A stretch of DNA of 64,000 nucleotides from UBA8337 sp038143435 (GTDB lineage: Bacteria; Pseudomonadota; Alphaproteobacteria; RS24): assembly GCA_038143435.1 (NCBI GenBank), contig JAYQLX010000004.1:1-64000 (forward strand). Reading direction: 5' to 3'. Of the stretch, positions 8,097 through 17,096 are shown in pieces. The notes below the pieces were generated by a model. It was not told the origin of the DNA, ran no database searches, and saw nothing but the letters and a program-made list of their open reading frames with translations. A program made the position numbers and the translations under genes. Numbering within the stretch: the first letter of the stretch is position 1; every line of letters begins with the position of its first letter.

Positions 8097-11006
8097 ATGG
8101 CCTCTCGAAAAACCACCAAAGCCCCGCAAGCCAAGCAAATTCGCATTATCGGCGCGCGCGAGCACAATTTGAAAAATGTCTCGCTGGATTTGCCGCGCGA
8201 CAAGCTGATTGTGGTGACCGGTCTGTCCGGCTCGGGCAAGAGCTCGCTGGCTTTTGACACGATTTACGCTGAGGGCCAACGCCGCTATGTCGAGAGCCTT
8301 TCGGCCTATGCGCGGCAATTTCTTGAGATGATGCAAAAACCCGATGTCGACCAGATTGACGGTCTGTCACCAGCCATTTCCATCGAACAGAAGACGACTT
8401 CGCGCAATCCCCGCTCAACCGTCGGCACGGTGACGGAGATTTATGACTATCTGCGCTTGCTCTACGCGCGCGTCGGTATCCCATATTCACCGGCTACCGG
8501 CTTGCCGATTGAAAGCCAGACGGTCAGTGAGATGGTCGATAAGGTGATAGCCTTGCCCGAAGGCACGCGGCTTTATCTGCTTGCGCCGATTGTACGCGGC
8601 CGCAAAGGCGAATATCGCCGCGATTTTGCCGAATTGCAGAAGCGCGGCTTTCAACGCGTCAAAGTCGATGGCGCGTTTTACGAAATCGGCGAAGTGCCTG
8701 CCCTCGACAAAAAGCTGAAGCATGACATTGATGTCGTCGTTGACCGCTTGGTCATCAAACCGGATCTCGGCAATCGCGTTGCCGACTCAATGGAAGTGGC
8801 GCTTGGCCTGACAGACGGTATTGCCGTGGCGGAACTGGCCGACAAGAAAAAAGATGATGAAGATGCCGAGCTCTTTATTTTCTCAGCCCGCTTTGCCTGC
8901 CCTGTCTCAGGCTTCACCATTGAAGAAATTGAGCCGCGTCTGTTTTCCTTTAACAATCCGTTTGGCGCTTGTCCTTCGTGCGACGGGCTGGGCACGCAGT
9001 TTTTCATCGACCCGATTGCCGTTGTGCCCGACGGTGGTTTGACGCTCTATAAGGGCGCGATTGCGCCGTGGTCGAAAACCTCTTCACCCTATTACACACA
9101 AACCCTGGAAGCCATTGCGCGCCATTACGGCTTTAAAATGAGCGGTGTTTGGAACGACCTGCCAAAAGAGGCCAAGCAGGTCATTCTTTACGGCACAGGC
9201 GATGAGGTCATCACTTTTGAATATGATGACGGCTTGCGCAGCTATAAGACCAAAAAACCGTTTGAGGGCGTCATTCCCAATTTGGAGCGCCGCTATAAGG
9301 AAACCGACAGTAATTGGGCGCGCGAAGAGATTGAAAAGTTTCAATCGGTCACCGATTGCGATGCCTGTGGCGGCTATCGCCTAAAGCCAGAAGCGCTGGC
9401 CGTAAAAATTGCCGACTTACATGTCGGCCAAGTGTCGCAAATGTCCATTCGCGCGGCTGAAGACTGGTTCAACAAGCTTGAGAAAAAGCTGAATGCCAAG
9501 CAGAAACAAATCGCCGTGCGGATTTTGAAAGAAATTCGAGAACGGCTGAAATTCTTGAACGATGTCGGGCTGGAATATCTCACCCTGTCGCGCAATAGCG
9601 GCACATTGTCGGGCGGCGAAAGCCAGCGTATCCGTCTTGCGTCGCAAATCGGTTCTGGCCTGACCGGTGTCCTTTATGTGCTTGATGAGCCAAGTATAGG
9701 CCTGCACCAGCGCGACAATACCCGTCTGCTTGATACGCTGACGCGCTTGCGCGATCTCGGCAATACGGTGGTGGTGGTCGAACATGATGAGGAAGCCATT
9801 ATGACGGCTGACCATGTCGTCGATATTGGCCCCGGCGCGGGAATGCATGGTGGCGAGGTGATTGCCGAAGGCACACCGAAGAAAATCATTTCGACTAAGA
9901 AAAGCCTGACCGGCCAATATCTGTCCGGTGCGCTGGAAGTGCCGGTGCCGCAACAACGCCGCGAGACCAATGCGCGCAAATGTATTTCCGTCAAAGGCGC
10001 GCGCGGCAATAATTTGAAAAACGTCAATGCAGAAATCCCGCTTGGCACATTTACCTGCGTGACCGGCGTGTCGGGCGGCGGCAAATCAACCTTGCTGATT
10101 GATACGCTATACAAATCGCTGGCCCGCAAGCTTAACAATGCTCGCGGCACACCGGCTGAGCATGACACAATTGACGGGCTGCATTTGCTCGACAAGGTGA
10201 TTGATATTGACCAATCGCCGATTGGCCGCACCCCGCGCTCCAATCCGGCGACCTATACCGGCGCATTCACGCCGATACGCGAATGGTTTGCCGGATTGCC
10301 GGAAGCGAAAGCGCGCGGATATAAGCCGGGTCGTTTTTCTTTCAACGTCAAAGGCGGACGCTGTGAAACCTGTCAGGGCGATGGCGTGATTAAAATTGAG
10401 ATGCACTTCCTGCCCGATGTTTACGTCGAATGCGATAGCTGCAACGGCAAACGCTATAATCGCGAGACGCTGGAAGTGAAGTTTAAAGACAAATCTATTG
10501 CCGATGTGTTGGACATGACAGTTGATGAAGCGTCGGAATTTTTCAAAGCCGTACCGATGGTGCGCGACAAGATGGTAACACTGCAGCGCGTCGGCCTCGG
10601 CTATATCAAGGTCGGGCAGCAAGCGACCACATTGTCGGGTGGCGAAGCGCAGCGCGTGAAGCTGGCTAAAGAACTGTCTAAACGTGCGACAGGTCGCACC
10701 CTTTATATTCTCGATGAGCCGACCACCGGTTTACATTTTCACGACGTTGCCAAGCTGTTGGAGGTGCTGCATGAGCTGGTTGATAATGGCAATACGGTGG
10801 CCGTCATTGAACATAATCTTGAAGTCATCAAAACCGCCGATTGGATCGTCGATATTGGGCCGGAAGGCGGCGATGGCGGCGGCGAGATTGTCGCCACGGG
10901 CACACCCGAAGACGTCGCCAAAGTCAAAAAAAGCTATACGGGGCAATATTTGGCGCGATTGCTGAGACCAAAAAAACAATTTACTAAAAAGGCTGCTGCT
11001 GAATAG
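8097..11006 (+). CDS. uvrA: Excinuclease ABC subunit A
   Basis: DNA-damage sensor of nucleotide excision repair, an ATPase dimer that loads UvrB. The 969-residue protein has two ABC modules: Walker A GLSGSGKSS near residue 43 and GVSGGGKST near 657, signature LSGGESQR near 503 and LSGGEAQR near 845, and Walker B LDEPS and LDEPTTG. Zinc modules are seen as CPSC and CDAC in the first half and as CETC and CDSC in the second. AGGA precedes the start. It stands alone on the plus strand, divergent from ssb. Confidence 0.98.
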   Translation: MASRKTTKAPQAKQIRIIGAREHNLKNVSLDLPRDKLIVVTGLSGSGKSSLAFDTIYAEGQRRYVESLSAYARQFLEMMQKPDVDQIDGLSPAISIEQKTTSRNPRSTVGTVTEIYDYLRLLYARVGIPYSPATGLPIESQTVSEMVDKVIALPEGTRLYLLAPIVRGRKGEYRRDFAELQKRGFQRVKVDGAFYEIGEVPALDKKLKHDIDVVVDRLVIKPDLGNRVADSMEVALGLTDGIAVAELADKKKDDEDAELFIFSARFACPVSGFTIEEIEPRLFSFNNPFGACPSCDGLGTQFFIDPIAVVPDGGLTLYKGAIAPWSKTSSPYYTQTLEAIARHYGFKMSGVWNDLPKEAKQVILYGTGDEVITFEYDDGLRSYKTKKPFEGVIPNLERRYKETDSNWAREEIEKFQSVTDCDACGGYRLKPEALAVKIADLHVGQVSQMSIRAAEDWFNKLEKKLNAKQKQIAVRILKEIRERLKFLNDVGLEYLTLSRNSGTLSGGESQRIRLASQIGSGLTGVLYVLDEPSIGLHQRDNTRLLDTLTRLRDLGNTVVVVEHDEEAIMTADHVVDIGPGAGMHGGEVIAEGTPKKIISTKKSLTGQYLSGALEVPVPQQRRETNARKCISVKGARGNNLKNVNAEIPLGTFTCVTGVSGGGKSTLLIDTLYKSLARKLNNARGTPAEHDTIDGLHLLDKVIDIDQSPIGRTPRSNPATYTGAFTPIREWFAGLPEAKARGYKPGRFSFNVKGGRCETCQGDGVIKIEMHFLPDVYVECDSCNGKRYNRETLEVKFKDKSIADVLDMTVDEASEFFKAVPMVRDKMVTLQRVGLGYIKVGQQATTLSGGEAQRVKLAKELSKRATGRTLYILDEPTTGLHFHDVAKLLEVLHELVDNGNTVAVIEHNLEVIKTADWIVDIGPEGGDGGGEIVATGTPEDVAKVKKSYTGQYLARLLRPKKQFTKKAAAE

Positions 11007-11151
11007 ATTTCAGTAAAATCGGTTTTCGTTTAACGGAAGAAACCTACCTCGGCCTCCTCGATATAATCACCCGGCTGGTGCACAAAAAAGCCGCATCGCA
11101 AATTTAGTGCACAGACTTCCACTCTTCCACTAAACCGTGTATTTGAAACGC

Positions 11152-12540
11152 ATGAGCGAAGTACTTCACATTATTGGCGGCGGATTGGCCGGTTCCGAAG
11201 CGGCATGGCAAGCGGCTTCAGCCGGTGTTCAAGTGGTGCTGCATGAAATGCGCCCGGTGCGTAAAACCAATGCCCATGTCACCGACGGGTTGGCCGAGTT
11301 GGTGTGTTCCAATTCTTTTCGTTCCGACGACGCCGAAACCAATGCGGTAGGTCTGCTGCATGCCGAATTGCGCGATAGCCAAAGCCTTATTATGGCCAGC
11401 GCTGACGCGCATCAAGTGCCGGCAGGTGGCGCGCTGGCTGTTGACCGCGAAGGCTTTTCGCAAGCCGTGACAGACAACATTGAAGCGCATCCGAATATTA
11501 CGATTGAGCGCGAAGAAGTGACGGAAATTCCGACCGATTGGCAGCATGTGATTGTCGCCACCGGCCCGCTTACCTCCCCCGCCTTGTCGGAAGCTATCGG
11601 GAAAATGACGGGCAGCGATAAGCTGGCTTTCTTCGATGCCATTGCGCCGATTGTTTATCGCGACAGCGTCGATATGGATATTTGCTGGCACCAGTCGCGC
11701 TATGACAAACTCGGCCCTGGTGGCACCGGCAAGGACTACATAAATTGCCCGATGGACGAGGCGCAATATAATGCTTTCCTTGATGCGCTCATTGAAAGCG
11801 ACACGGCAGATTTCAAAGAATGGGAAGAGAACACACCTTACTTTAATGGGTGCTTGCCGATCGAGGTGATGGCGGCACGTGGACACGAAACGCTGCGTCA
11901 CGGCCCCATGAAACCGCGCGGCCTGACAAATGCGCATAATCCTGGGGTAAAACCCTATGCGGTCGTTCAGCTTCGGCAAGATAATGCGCTCGGCACGCTG
12001 TTCAATATCGTAGGCTTTCAAACCAAGCTAAAATATGGCGCGCAGACAGATGTGTTTCGCCTGATACCAGGACTGGAAGATGCGCGCTTCGCCCGTCTTG
12101 GCGGGTTACATCGTAATACTTTTCTCAACAGCCCGACTTTGCTTGACCAAGAGTTGCGCCTTAAAAATGCTCCGCAAATACGTTTTGCCGGACAAATCAC
12201 TGGCGTTGAAGGTTATGTCGAAAGTACCGCTATCGGGCTGCTGGCGGGGCGCTTTGCTGCGGCGCAAATTCAGCGCCGCACGATTGCTGCGCCGCCCATG
12301 ACAACGGCTTTTGGGGCACTACTGGCGCATATCACCGTGAATGCAGATGCCAAAACTTTCCAACCGATGAATGTCAATTTCGGATTGATGCCGGATGTCG
12401 GCAACACACCTGCCCCCGCCGGAGACGACGGCAAAAAATTACGCGGCAAGATGCGCATGCAAGCCAAAAAGCAAGCGCGGCAACGGGCCTTTACCAGCCG
12501 CGCACGGTCAGATTTCGAAAGCTGGCATCAAGCCGGTTAA
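11152..12540 (+). CDS. trmFO: Methylenetetrahydrofolate-tRNA (uracil-54-C5)-methyltransferase
   Basis: Folate- and FAD-dependent enzyme that makes ribothymidine at U54 of tRNA. The 462-residue product shows the dinucleotide fold IIGGGLAGSEAAW at the N terminus, the CSNSFRSDD segment, TNAVGLLHAELR, GPGGTGKDY, and the C-terminal GLLAGRFAA flavin-binding motif. The ATG at 11152 is preferred over a GTG five codons earlier because the conserved sequence begins immediately after it. Its TAA stop overlaps by four bases the stop of a small minus-strand gene. Confidence 0.95.
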   Translation: MSEVLHIIGGGLAGSEAAWQAASAGVQVVLHEMRPVRKTNAHVTDGLAELVCSNSFRSDDAETNAVGLLHAELRDSQSLIMASADAHQVPAGGALAVDREGFSQAVTDNIEAHPNITIEREEVTEIPTDWQHVIVATGPLTSPALSEAIGKMTGSDKLAFFDAIAPIVYRDSVDMDICWHQSRYDKLGPGGTGKDYINCPMDEAQYNAFLDALIESDTADFKEWEENTPYFNGCLPIEVMAARGHETLRHGPMKPRGLTNAHNPGVKPYAVVQLRQDNALGTLFNIVGFQTKLKYGAQTDVFRLIPGLEDARFARLGGLHRNTFLNSPTLLDQELRLKNAPQIRFAGQITGVEGYVESTAIGLLAGRFAAAQIQRRTIAAPPMTTAFGALLAHITVNADAKTFQPMNVNFGLMPDVGNTPAPAGDDGKKLRGKMRMQAKKQARQRAFTSRARSDFESWHQAG

Positions 12541-12666
12541 ACTTCCATCACATGCTGACGCATCGGCTCTTGCGAACTTTCGATAAACGGGCGCAATTCT
12601 TCCAAATCAACAAAAGGGTCGCTTTGCCGCTTCAACTAATTGGCAACCGGTCCTTCGCACAGCCAT
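12537..12666 (-). CDS. Small 42-residue protein, unknown function (one-base frameshift)
   Basis: The stretch between trmFO and the squalene-synthase-like gene holds a small reading frame that is easy to miss because of one extra base. Reading from the ATG at 12666, with AGGGAG six bases upstream, the frame runs 18 codons and then hits a stop just after a TTTT run. Dropping one T gives an uninterrupted 42-residue protein whose second half is VDLEELRPFIESS followed by a short helix. Its stop overlaps the trmFO stop by four bases, the same geometry as five other convergent pairs here. It is acidic in the middle and has no cysteine pair or membrane segment. I do not recognise the family. Confidence 0.5.
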
Positions 12667-12727
12667 AAGCGCTCCCTGTATTTTTTAGATCCGTTTGGCC
12701 TAGCCCGAAAAAGCCACTTAGTGCAAA

Positions 12728-13411
12728 TCAAAGACGACCCGTTAACGCCATTTTAAGTAAAATAAATTGATAAATCAGTAAGCTACGCTGTTGCGGAAAA
12801 CTGGCTGCTTGCCGCCGTGCCAGACCGATTGGCAGGAAAACAGGCAGCAATGCCTTGCGCTGTCGGCGCGGCAATCCATTGAAATCACGCGCCGCATCGC
12901 GCAGCAATCCATGGGCACGTGCTGCAACATCCTCGGCCCCGATTGGCACGAGCCGCATCAATTCAAAGCCAGCACCCGCCGTTTTAAGCAGTTTGTCCGG
13001 CGCATCTTCACCGCATATTTGACAAGCCAGGCGCATCAGTGCCGGGCCGACCGTTTGGGCTTCATCTTGCAACTCATCAACGCTCCGCGTGCCTTCCGGC
13101 AGCGCCGCCTCGCGCCCGTCAATCAGCGGTAGAACCATGTCTTTTGGCAAGGGATTGACAAGCAGTGCTTCTCCAATCGGCGTGCCGCGACCATCGCCAT
13201 TGAAGACCGCATCGAGCAAATCGCGCCACCATTGCAGTCGAATGGCGCCGACCATCGGGTCAGAAACTGAGGCGGGTATGCGGGCGATGTCCGCGTAGAG
13301 ATGGTAAAGCGTCAGCAGCGCACCGCGTTTCTTGGCCGGTGCGAATAAATGGCAAAGATAAAGGTCGCCATCGAGACCGCGCAATTCTTGCCGTAACAGT
13401 TCTTCGTCCAT
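12728..13411 (-). CDS. Squalene/phytoene synthase family protein (NDUFAF6-like)
   Basis: A 227-residue member of the trans-isoprenyl diphosphate synthase fold, shorter than true squalene synthases (about 280 or more). Seen: LYLCHLFAPAKKRGALLTLY near the N terminus, the QWWRD segment, and a DEAQ segment. The first aspartate-rich motif of active synthases is not obvious. The protein resembles the alphaproteobacterial relatives of mitochondrial NDUFAF6, an assembly factor for complex I, more than hopanoid or carotenoid enzymes. It sits in the usual place after the secD-secF block. Family assignment is good; catalytic role is doubtful. Confidence 0.75.
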   Translation of the reverse strand: MDEELLRQELRGLDGDLYLCHLFAPAKKRGALLTLYHLYADIARIPASVSDPMVGAIRLQWWRDLLDAVFNGDGRGTPIGEALLVNPLPKDMVLPLIDGREAALPEGTRSVDELQDEAQTVGPALMRLACQICGEDAPDKLLKTAGAGFELMRLVPIGAEDVAARAHGLLRDAARDFNGLPRRQRKALLPVFLPIGLARRQAASFPQQRSLLIYQFILLKMALTGRL

Positions 13412-13429
13412 GTTAACGCTTTCGCTAAA

Positions 13430-13456
13430 GAAAAGGGCCGCACAAATGGCGGCCCC
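13430..13456 (-). terminator. Rho-independent terminator after the PuuD-like gene
   Basis: On the minus strand a seven-base GC stem (GGGCCGC / GCGGCCC, at 13449-13455 and 13435-13441) with a seven-base loop is followed by TTTTC and more T residues. It lies about 20 bases after the stop of the gene ending at 13477, as expected for an intrinsic terminator. Confidence 0.8.
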
Positions 13457-13476
13457 TCCTCCATATTTCGTGCCGC

Positions 13477-14079
13477 TTAGTAAATATTCTGAGCGGATAC
13501 CATTGCAAACAGCATCGGCACGGACAACAAAGTGTTGGTGCGCGAAAACAGCATGGCGGTGCGCGCCGAAGCGGCTTTTTCGTCAGCGCTGGCCTCTACA
13601 ATGCCCAGTGCTTTTTTCTGGTTCGGCCAAATCACGAACCAGACATTGAACCACATGATGATGCCGAGCCACATGCTGATACCGATGGCAATATTTTTCG
13701 GAACGTCAAAATCATTCATTGCGCCAAGTGACAGCGCGTCGTGAATATAGCCGTTAATGTAACCGAGGATGAGGCCGGTGACCAAAGTCGCCATAGCGGC
13801 CCAGCGGAACCACCAAAGTGCGGCCGGTGCAATCACCTTGCTGATGGCCGGTTTTTGGTCATCAGGAATATTCGGCATATTCGGGATTTGCACAAAGTTG
13901 AAATAATAGAGCAGGCCAATCCACATAATGCCGCTCAAAACATGCAGCCAACGGAACAAAAAGGCCCAGAAAGTTGTATCAAAAGTGCCGCCACTATTGA
14001 GATACATAAGCTCCAGCAAAAATGCCAAAACAAAGCCCGCAATTACCGTGTTGCGAAGTGAAGAAAGAATTCCAGCCAT
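13477..14079 (-). CDS. PuuD-family (urate hydroxylase-like) membrane protein
   Basis: A 200-residue integral membrane protein with about five hydrophobic helices (roughly residues 10-28, 38-62, 88-112, 134-155, 178-195). Seen: the FRWLHVLSGIMWIGLLYYFNF helix with His and the WFNVWFVIWPNQKKALG segment, typical of the membrane domain named after Pseudomonas PuuD. Full PuuD proteins are about twice as long and end in a cytochrome c domain, which is absent, and no purine genes are near. The urate name should be taken as a family label only; a haem-related electron-transfer role is equally possible. Confidence 0.7.
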   Translation of the reverse strand: MAGILSSLRNTVIAGFVLAFLLELMYLNSGGTFDTTFWAFLFRWLHVLSGIMWIGLLYYFNFVQIPNMPNIPDDQKPAISKVIAPAALWWFRWAAMATLVTGLILGYINGYIHDALSLGAMNDFDVPKNIAIGISMWLGIIMWFNVWFVIWPNQKKALGIVEASADEKAASARTAMLFSRTNTLLSVPMLFAMVSAQNIY

Positions 14080-14123
14080 GACAGCCTCCCTATTCCGAAT
14101 CTGTTCTTAAACTGAGCATAGCA

Positions 14124-14140
14124 CCCGATGAAACATCGGG
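14124..14140 (-). terminator. Hairpin downstream of secF
   Basis: A perfect seven-base inverted repeat (CCCGATG and CATCGGG) with a three-base loop lies 10 bases after the secF stop and 45 bases before the PuuD-like gene. There is no T run, so it may be an mRNA-stabilising or Rho-dependent end rather than an intrinsic terminator. Confidence 0.4.
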
Positions 14141-14149
14141 GCAACCAAG

Positions 14150-15070
14150 CTAATCAACCTGAGTGCCTGACCAATCACGCTTCACGCCGAGCATCATCAG
14201 CAGAGGCGACGCAATGAAAATCGAGGAATATGTGCCGACAATAACGCCCCATATCATCGCAAACGTGAAGCCGCGAATGACTTCGCCACCGAGAATATAA
14301 AGCGCCAACAGCGCCAGCATGGTGGTGACAGAGGTCATCACCGTGCGCGACAGCGTCTCGTTAATGGCGATATTCAGCAATACCGCTAGATCCATTTTCT
14401 TATATTTGCGCAAATTCTCGCGCACACGGTCATAAACCACCACCGTGTCATTCATCGAATAACCGACAATGGTCAAAATCGCCGCCAAAATGGACAGGTT
14501 GAAGTCAAGTTGCAGAAGCGCAAACAGACCGATGGTCAGCGCCACATCATGCACCAATGCCAGCACCGCGCCGACACTGAACTGCCACTCAAAGCGGAAC
14601 CAAATGTAAATCAGCATGGACGCAATCGCGGCCAGCACGGCCATAACACCGGTTTGAATAAGTTCTGCACTGACTTGGGGGCCGACAATCTCAACCCGAC
14701 GCACGTCGAAATCGCTACTTAATTCAGCGCGCACACGCTCGACTGCCGACAAATTATTGCTGGCATCTGTTGCACCTTCTTTTTCGGCAATACGAATGAG
14801 CACATCTGTCTCTTTGCCGAATTCCTGAATTTGCACTTCGCCCAAATCAAGCGCGCCCAACCGACCGCGCAATTCGGCCAAATCAACCGCACTTTCCGAG
14901 CTTGCTTCAATCAGCGTGCCGCCGCGAAAATCAATACCGAAATTAAGGCCATTGCCGAGAAACACGACAATCGAGCCGACGACCAACAAAGCAGACAGCG
15001 CCATAGCCACTGTGCGATGGCGGATAAAGCCAATCGACGTATTTACCGGAACCAGTTTTAACGTTTTCAT
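14150..15070 (-). CDS. secF: Protein translocase subunit SecF
   Basis: A 306-residue inner-membrane partner of SecD that uses the proton gradient to help release proteins from the Sec channel. Seen: a first membrane helix near residues 17-40, the FGIDFRGGT motif, a periplasmic domain, then five helices including the GYSMNDTVVVYDRVREN signature and NETLSRTVMTS. Six membrane segments and length fit the family. It follows secD by 12 bases. Confidence 0.97.
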   Translation of the reverse strand: MKTLKLVPVNTSIGFIRHRTVAMALSALLVVGSIVVFLGNGLNFGIDFRGGTLIEASSESAVDLAELRGRLGALDLGEVQIQEFGKETDVLIRIAEKEGATDASNNLSAVERVRAELSSDFDVRRVEIVGPQVSAELIQTGVMAVLAAIASMLIYIWFRFEWQFSVGAVLALVHDVALTIGLFALLQLDFNLSILAAILTIVGYSMNDTVVVYDRVRENLRKYKKMDLAVLLNIAINETLSRTVMTSVTTMLALLALYILGGEVIRGFTFAMIWGVIVGTYSSIFIASPLLMMLGVKRDWSGTQVD

Positions 15071-15082
15071 TTTAATCTCCGG

Positions 15083-16699
15083 CTATATCGGCAGGGCGTC
15101 CGGCTTGCCTTTACGGCGCAGCCATAGCGAGACCAGCAAGCGGGTCAGCACAAAAGCGGTAAATACAGAGGTCACAATGCCGATGGCCAGCGTGATGGCG
15201 AAGCCTCTAATCGGCCCTGAACCAAGCTGGAACAGAATAATCGCAGCCAGCAATGTGGTGACATTGGCGTCAAGAATGGTGCCCAATGCGCGGCTATAAC
15301 CCATATCAATGGCGATAATCGGATTTTTACCCGATGCCAATTCCTCACGTATGCGTTCAAATATCAGCACATTGGCATCAACCGCCATACCGACCGTCAA
15401 CACAATACCGGCAATACCCGGCAAGGTAAGTGTGGCTTGCAGGCCCGATAAGACGGCCATAATCAACACCAAATTGGCAATCAGCGCGACATTGGCGAAC
15501 ACGCCGAACAGGCTATAGCTGACAATCATAAAGCCGATAACCGCGACAAAGCCGACAATCAGGGCAATGCGTCCTGCCGCCACGCTATCAGCCCCGAGGC
15601 CGGGGCCGACCGTGCGTTCTTCCAAAATGCTCATCGGAGCAGGCAAGGCACCGGCGCGCAGCAAAATCGCCAAATCATTGGCCTCTTCAACGCTAAAATT
15701 GCCGGTGATACGGCCCGAGCCGCCAAGAATGGCGGTCTGGATAATCGGTGCAGAAATGATTTTATCGTCAAGAACAATCGCGAAAGGTCGCCCCACATTG
15801 GCTTGCGTCACTTCACCGAACTTGCGCCCGCCCAAAGCATCAAAACGGAAATTGACTTCCGGCGCATTGGTTTGCGGGTCGAAGCCGACACTCGCATCGA
15901 CCAAACGCTCGCCGCTAACCATAGCGCGGCGACGAATGACATAAGGCACTTGCGGTTCGGTATCAGTGTAAACCAGTCGGCTACCTGCCGGCGGCCGCTT
16001 ACCGTTCACCACGTCATAACCGCTCACCGTTTGGTCAACGAGGTGGAAATTCATTTTCGCGGTCTGGCCAAGCAGCGCTTTCAAACGTTCAGGGTCATCC
16101 AAGCCGGGCACTTGCACCAAAATACGTTTTTCACCCTGCCGCTGAATGGTCGGCTCAGTCGTGCCGAGCTCGTCAACGCGGCGGCGGATAATTTCAATCG
16201 ATTGCTGCACGGTGCGCGTGTTGCGCGAGGCTATCGCATCTTCGGTGACCAGCAAAACAAAGGTTTGCCCTTCCGTATTTTCAATAGACAAATCGGCGCG
16301 TTGCTCAAAACTTGTCAGCACACTGGAGGTGACAGGTTGCGCCAAACCCTGCAGCACAGAGGCAGCTTTTTCCATATCTTCGCTGTCGCGAATGGTCACG
16401 CTAACACCTCCCGCAACCCGCGATAGACCGGAATATCCGATGCGTTCACCGCGCAAGGCAAGGCGTATATCAGAGGTTAAATCTTCCAAACGCTCGCGTT
16501 GCACCGTGTCGGTATCGACAGACAGTAGCAAATGCGAACCGCCTTGCAGGTCCAAGCCGAGGTTCAGCGTGCCGGAAGGGATAATGCCGGGAAGCGACAA
16601 ACGCGTTTCTTCGCGCATGAAATTCGGCAAGGCAAACATCACGCCCAACAATAAAAGCAGCGCGATGCCAGTGATTTTAAAATTCGAAAAGTGCAGCAT
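15083..16699 (-). CDS. secD: Protein translocase subunit SecD
   Basis: A 538-residue inner-membrane protein with one N-terminal helix, the LGLDLQGGSHLL motif, a large periplasmic region, and five C-terminal helices with the VGMAVDANVLIFERIREE signature and ALGTILDANVTTLLAA. It forms the SecDF complex with the next gene and works with YajC encoded just upstream. Length is normal. The gene order yajC-secD-secF is conserved. Confidence 0.97.
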   Translation of the reverse strand: MLHFSNFKITGIALLLLLGVMFALPNFMREETRLSLPGIIPSGTLNLGLDLQGGSHLLLSVDTDTVQRERLEDLTSDIRLALRGERIGYSGLSRVAGGVSVTIRDSEDMEKAASVLQGLAQPVTSSVLTSFEQRADLSIENTEGQTFVLLVTEDAIASRNTRTVQQSIEIIRRRVDELGTTEPTIQRQGEKRILVQVPGLDDPERLKALLGQTAKMNFHLVDQTVSGYDVVNGKRPPAGSRLVYTDTEPQVPYVIRRRAMVSGERLVDASVGFDPQTNAPEVNFRFDALGGRKFGEVTQANVGRPFAIVLDDKIISAPIIQTAILGGSGRITGNFSVEEANDLAILLRAGALPAPMSILEERTVGPGLGADSVAAGRIALIVGFVAVIGFMIVSYSLFGVFANVALIANLVLIMAVLSGLQATLTLPGIAGIVLTVGMAVDANVLIFERIREELASGKNPIIAIDMGYSRALGTILDANVTTLLAAIILFQLGSGPIRGFAITLAIGIVTSVFTAFVLTRLLVSLWLRRKGKPDALPI

Positions 16700-16719
16700 G
16701 TGACGCCTTTGGCCTCAAA

Positions 16720-17031
16720 TCAGTCGCTGGTCTTACCGCGGACGCTAATAATCATGGATTTCACAACCTTGATACGGGCATTTTCGGCGAAATCCACTTC
16801 CAGTTCATCATCACCGATTTTCGCCACTTTACCGACCAGGCCACCTTGCGTAATCACCGTGTCGCCGCGCGATACAGCATTAACCATCGCTTCATGTTCG
16901 CGCTGGCGTTTTTGTTGCGGGCGCAAAATCATGAAATAGATAATGGCAAAGACCATAATCAGCGGAAACAGCAATTCGAAAAGCGCATTTCCACCGGAAG
17001 CGGCTTGTGCGTAGGCAGGTGTAATTATCAT
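16720..17031 (-). CDS. yajC: Preprotein translocase subunit YajC
   Basis: A 103-residue protein with one membrane helix (about residues 18-38), followed by ILRPQQKRQREHEAMVNAV and a small basic cytoplasmic domain with GDTVITQGGLVGKV. This is the full family pattern. It lies 20 bases upstream of secD on the same strand and should be cotranscribed with it. Confidence 0.96.
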   Translation of the reverse strand: MIITPAYAQAASGGNALFELLFPLIMVFAIIYFMILRPQQKRQREHEAMVNAVSRGDTVITQGGLVGKVAKIGDDELEVDFAENARIKVVKSMIISVRGKTSD

Positions 17032-17096
17032 TTAAATCTCCGTAATGATGGGCCGGACTATACGCAAGAAGCGTCATCTGGCCAAGTATTTAAGGG

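Noticed and set aside
11007..11136. Two copies of GTGCAC in the gap between uvrA and trmFO
   Set aside because: Six-base repeats at this spacing are expected by chance and no gene or operator pattern supports them.
12541..12660. A frame with an internal TAG that could suggest stop-codon readthrough
   Set aside because: The same bases give a clean small gene from a good ribosome site when one T is removed, which is simpler and fits the indel pattern of the window.
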